A stretch of 64,000 bases of DNA from positions 538,001 through 602,000 of the forward strand of contig NZ_FXAK01000002.1 of NCBI RefSeq assembly GCF_900177515.1. The letters run 5' to 3'. Position 1 is the first letter of the stretch; the number at the start of each line of letters is the position of its first letter. Shown here piece after piece: positions 61,354 to 64,000 of this stretch. Both the position numbers and the translations under genes were made by a program. The notes below the pieces were generated by a model. That model worked only from the letters and a program-made list of their open reading frames with translations. It made no database searches and was not told the DNA's origin. This DNA is from Azospirillum oryzae (GTDB taxonomy: Bacteria > Pseudomonadota > Alphaproteobacteria > Azospirillales > Azospirillaceae).

Positions 61354-61818
61354 ATGAAGACCTTCAATCTGAAGCCGACCGAAATCGAGAAGAAGTGGTA
61401 CGTCGTCGACGCCGACGGCCTCGTTCTCGGCCGGCTCGCCAGCATCCTGGCGAACATCCTGCGTGGCAAGAACAAGCCGACCTACACCCCGCACATGGAT
61501 TGCGGCGACCATGTCGTCGTGATCAATGCCGAGAAGGTGAAGCTGACCGGCAACAAGCGCGACGCGGACATCTTCTACTGGCACACCGGTTATCCGGGCG
61601 GGATCAAGGGCCGTTCCAAGGGCCAGATCCTGGACGGCAAGTATCCGGAGCGTGTGATCGAGAAGGCCGTGGAGCGCATGGTTCCGCGTGGTCCGCTCGG
61701 CCGCAAGCAGATGACCCATCTGAAGGTCTACAAGGGCGCCGCCCACCCGCACGACGCCCAGCAGCCGGTCGCTCTCGACATCGGCGCGATGAACCCGAAG
61801 AATAAGCGGAGCGCGTAA
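61354..61818 (+). CDS. rplM: 50S ribosomal protein L13
   Basis: This 154-aa protein is L13, an early assembly protein of the 50S subunit. The characteristic opening [20 protein letters not shown] is followed by [30 protein letters not shown] and [22 protein letters not shown] 61348 is possible, but ATG 61354 gives the standard N-terminus. The rpsI start follows by 2 bp. Confidence 0.97.
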   Translation: MKTFNLKPTEIEKKWYVVDADGLVLGRLASILANILRGKNKPTYTPHMDCGDHVVVINAEKVKLTGNKRDADIFYWHTGYPGGIKGRSKGQILDGKYPERVIEKAVERMVPRGPLGRKQMTHLKVYKGAAHPHDAQQPVALDIGAMNPKNKRSA

Positions 61819-61820
61819 GC

Positions 61821-62309
61821 ATGGCTCAGGTCACCACCACCCTCTCCAGCCTGAAGGATCTGACGGGCGCCGCCGCGACCGCGACCGTCACCGAAGAGCT
61901 GGCCGCTCCGAAGCTGGACGCCCAGGGCCGCGCCTACGCCACCGGCAAGCGCAAGGACGCCGTCGCCCGCGTGTGGATCAAGCCGGGCTCCGGCAAGGTC
62001 ACCGTGAACGGCCGCGACCAGTCGGTCTACTTCGCCCGTCCGGTGCTGCGCATGATGATCGCCCAGCCGTTCGGCGTGACCGAGCGTCTGGACCAGTTCG
62101 ACGTCGTCGCCACCGTCGCCGGCGGCGGTCTGTCGGGCCAGGCCGGTGCCGTCCGTCACGGCATCTCCAAGGCGCTGACCTACTTCGAGCCGGCCCTGCG
62201 CCCGCCGCTGAAGGCCGCCGGCTTCCTGACCCGCGACGCCCGTACGGTCGAGCGTAAGAAGTACGGCCGCGCCAAGGCCCGCCGCAGCTTCCAGTTCTCG
62301 AAGCGCTAA
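61821..62309 (+). CDS. rpsI: 30S ribosomal protein S9
   Basis: This 162-aa protein is S9: [40 protein letters not shown], and the basic C-terminus ending RRSFQFSKR that reaches the P-site tRNA. An N-terminal extension of about 30 residues before YATGKRK is common in alphaproteobacteria. It is in an operon with rplM and ends before a terminator. Confidence 0.97.
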   Translation: MAQVTTTLSSLKDLTGAAATATVTEELAAPKLDAQGRAYATGKRKDAVARVWIKPGSGKVTVNGRDQSVYFARPVLRMMIAQPFGVTERLDQFDVVATVAGGGLSGQAGAVRHGISKALTYFEPALRPPLKAAGFLTRDARTVERKKYGRAKARRSFQFSKR

Positions 62310-62344
62310 TCCCTACACGGGCCCGCGGCTTTACGGTACAAGCG

Positions 62345-62378
62345 AGGGGCGTCCCGAAAGGGGCGCCCCTTTCTTTTT
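62345..62378 (+). terminator. Intrinsic terminator after rpsI
   Basis: AGGGGCGTCCC, a GAAA tetraloop and GGGGCGCCCCT (one G-U pair) form the stem, followed by TTCTTTTT. Confidence 0.92.
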
Positions 62379-62442
62379 GCCTTTACCCTCACGCCTACCC
62401 AAGCCTCAACGTTCCTCCCGTCAAGCGAAGGACAACGCTTTC

Positions 62443-63507
62443 ATGGCCTCGATCAGCACTTCCGGCGGTTCGAAGATCCGCGTCGGCATCCTGGGCGCTT
62501 CCGGTTACACCGGCGCCGAACTGGTGCGCATGCTGCTGCGCCACCCGAACGTGGAGATCGCCGCGCTGACCGCCGAACGACAGGCCGGCAAGCCGATGGC
62601 GGAGGTGTTCCCGCATCTGGGCGGCTATGGCCTGCCCGATCTGGTGAAGATCGAAGAGCTGAAGTGGGACAACCTGGACTTCATCTTCTGCGCCCTGCCG
62701 CACGGCACCACGCAGGAGGTGGTCGCCGGCCTGCCCAGCGGCCTCAAGGTGGTCGACCTGTCCGCCGATTTCCGCCTGAGCGACCCGGCCGAATACGCCA
62801 CCTGGTACGGGCATGAGCACCGTGCCGTCGACCTGCAGAAGGAGGTCGCCTACGGCCTGACCGAGTTCAACCGCCAGGGCGTGCGCAAGGCGCGGGTGGT
62901 GGCGAATCCGGGCTGCTATCCGACCTGCTCGCTGCTGCCGCTGCTGCCGCTGCTGATGGAAAACCAGATCGAGCCGGGCGGCATCATCATCGACGCCAAG
63001 TCCGGCGTGTCGGGCGCCGGCCGCGACGCCAAGCAGGCCAACCTGTTCACCGAGGTGTCGGAGGGCTTCAACGCCTATGGCGTCGGCCACCACCGCCACA
63101 TGCCGGAGATCGAGCAGGAGCTGCGGCTGGCCGCCGGCCGTCCGGTCACCGTCTCCTTCACCCCGCATCTGGTGCCGATGAACCGCGGCATGATGGCGAC
63201 CATCTATGTCCGCATGGCCGACGGCGTCACCGCCGACGACCTGCGCGCGACGCTGGCGGCCCGCTATGCCGACGAACCTTTCGTCGGCGTGACCCCGGCC
63301 GGCGTGGTGCCGGCGACGCGCCATGTCCGCGCCTCCAACCACAACCTGATCGGCGTTGTCGCCGACCGTGCGCCGCGCAGCGCCATCATCGTGTCGGTGA
63401 TCGACAATCTGGTGAAGGGCGCCTCGGGGCAGGCCATCCAGAACATGAACGTCATGATGGGGCTGGGCGAGACGACCGGCATCGATCAGGCGCCGCTTTT
63501 CCCGTAA
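62443..63507 (+). CDS. argC: N-acetyl-gamma-glutamyl-phosphate reductase
   Basis: This 354-aa ArgC, the third enzyme of arginine synthesis, reduces N-acetylglutamyl phosphate with NADPH. Features are the Rossmann start VGILGASGYTGAELVRML, catalytic Cys in VANPGCYPTCSLLPL, and DAKSGVSGAGR with HHRHMPEIEQEL. GAAGGA precedes ATG 62443; the frame extends to 62377, but the shorter form fits the family. Confidence 0.96.
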   Translation: MASISTSGGSKIRVGILGASGYTGAELVRMLLRHPNVEIAALTAERQAGKPMAEVFPHLGGYGLPDLVKIEELKWDNLDFIFCALPHGTTQEVVAGLPSGLKVVDLSADFRLSDPAEYATWYGHEHRAVDLQKEVAYGLTEFNRQGVRKARVVANPGCYPTCSLLPLLPLLMENQIEPGGIIIDAKSGVSGAGRDAKQANLFTEVSEGFNAYGVGHHRHMPEIEQELRLAAGRPVTVSFTPHLVPMNRGMMATIYVRMADGVTADDLRATLAARYADEPFVGVTPAGVVPATRHVRASNHNLIGVVADRAPRSAIIVSVIDNLVKGASGQAIQNMNVMMGLGETTGIDQAPLFP

Positions 63508-63684
63508 TCGGCTACCGCGATCGGAGCGGGCGGGGGCTGTGACAGCGTTGTGGCCCCCTGTCCGCACTGTTGCACAGAGGCACCAATCGGGATTTGCTTT
63601 GGCCTGTCAATGCGAAATCAGGTGGTGCCTTAAGCCTTACGGTGTTTCAATCCCGCCCGTCATGCACGACTTCGGTACGACCTG
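63508..63684. other. Intergenic gap before the carbonic-anhydrase-like gene
   Basis: No gene or clear terminator is seen in these 177 bp. Confidence 0.4.
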
Positions 63685-64000
63685 ATGACCGGCCTTGTCC
63701 GCGCCTTCAACGGCATCCTGCCCACCGTCGACCCGACCGCGTTCATCGCGGAAACGGCGGCGGTGATCGGTGATGTCGTGATCGGGGCGAACAGCAGCAT
63801 CTGGTACGGCTGCACCGTGCGTGGAGACGTCAACGAGGTCCGAATCGGCGCTCGCACCAACATTCAGGACGGCACCGTGATCCACGTGGCCTCCGAAGGG
63901 CAGGGCACCTACATCGGCGACGACATCACCGTCGGCCACATGGCGTTGCTGCACGCCTGTACGCTGGAAGACGGCTGCTTCATTGGCATGAAGGCCTGCA
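63685..64000 (+). CDS. Gamma-carbonic-anhydrase-like protein (partial, cut by window end)
   Basis: About 105 codons are visible. They show the left-handed beta-helix hexapeptide repeats of the gamma-CA/YrdA/CaiE family: AAVIGDVVIGANSSIWYGCT, VRGDVNEVRIGARTNIQDG, VIHVASEGQGTYIGDDITVGH and CTLEDGCFIGMKA. These proteins bind zinc through His residues and may hydrate CO2 or have other roles. The 3' end lies outside the window. Confidence 0.88.
   Translation, partial: MTGLVRAFNGILPTVDPTAFIAETAAVIGDVVIGANSSIWYGCTVRGDVNEVRIGARTNIQDGTVIHVASEGQGTYIGDDITVGHMALLHACTLEDGCFIGMKAC

Overview
The window is high-GC DNA whose gene content and protein families fit an alphaproteobacterium of the Rhodospirillales, most likely Azospirillum or a close relative. 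This assignment is inferred from gene content, not from a search. The features of note are a 180-kDa-class NAD-glutamate dehydrogenase, a soluble NAD-linked formate dehydrogenase operon (fdsGBACD), a five-gene urea ABC transporter, many LysR regulators and several hybrid sensor kinases. A plasmid-type replication and partition locus (RPA-family initiator, ParA, ParB, iterons) lies on the same molecule as the ribosomal protein genes rplM and rpsI and the arginine gene argC. The replicon is therefore probably a chromid (secondary chromosome) and not a dispensable plasmid.

Layout. Positions 0.4-9.2 kb hold an archaeal-like lumazine synthase homologue, a small secreted protein, a hybrid kinase followed by a LysR gene, a divergent LysR/MFS pair with a GNAT acetyltransferase, a small membrane protein, and a LysR gene preceded by a 17-bp-stem hairpin. 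Positions 9.6-14.4 kb are the large NAD-GDH, closed by a strong terminator. Positions 14.7-19.8 kb are a minus-strand chain of four overlapping genes: a replisome-organizer-like protein, a loader-like protein whose reading frame never closes, an O-GlcNAc-transferase-like TPR protein and a family 9 glycosyltransferase. Positions 19.8-23.85 kb are the replication origin: an orphan terminator (possible small RNA), iterons with 33/66-bp phasing plus inverted copies, rep, parA, parB and two parS-like palindromes.

Positions 24.0-31.9 kb hold an orphan Tat-exported solute-binding protein, a protein made largely of fifteen 9-residue Cys-containing repeats, and two divergent hybrid kinases. Positions 31.9-35.8 kb are an AT-rich, foreign-looking four-gene operon. 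It encodes an unknown protein, a QueC-like PP-loop enzyme, an XRE-ImmA/IrrE metalloprotease and a PIN-domain nuclease. All four genes overlap, and three ATGTCAG half-sites lie in front of the first. This combination is the best candidate for an undescribed defence or toxin-antitoxin-like system.

Positions 36.0-45.0 kb hold a terminase-small-subunit-like protein, an SMP-30 lactonase, the putative LysR regulator FdsR and fdsGBACD. Positions 45.1-47.8 kb hold a methyltransferase, a VOC protein and an L,D-transpeptidase. Positions 48.1-53.8 kb are urtABCDE. Positions 53.9-61.2 kb are small envelope and housekeeping genes (a COG4315-type protein, acid phosphatase, GST/LysR pair, FGE-like protein, DUF892 ferritin-like protein, SlyB-like lipoprotein, thioesterase). 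Positions 61.3-64.0 kb are rplM-rpsI, argC and a gamma-carbonic-anhydrase-like gene cut by the window end.
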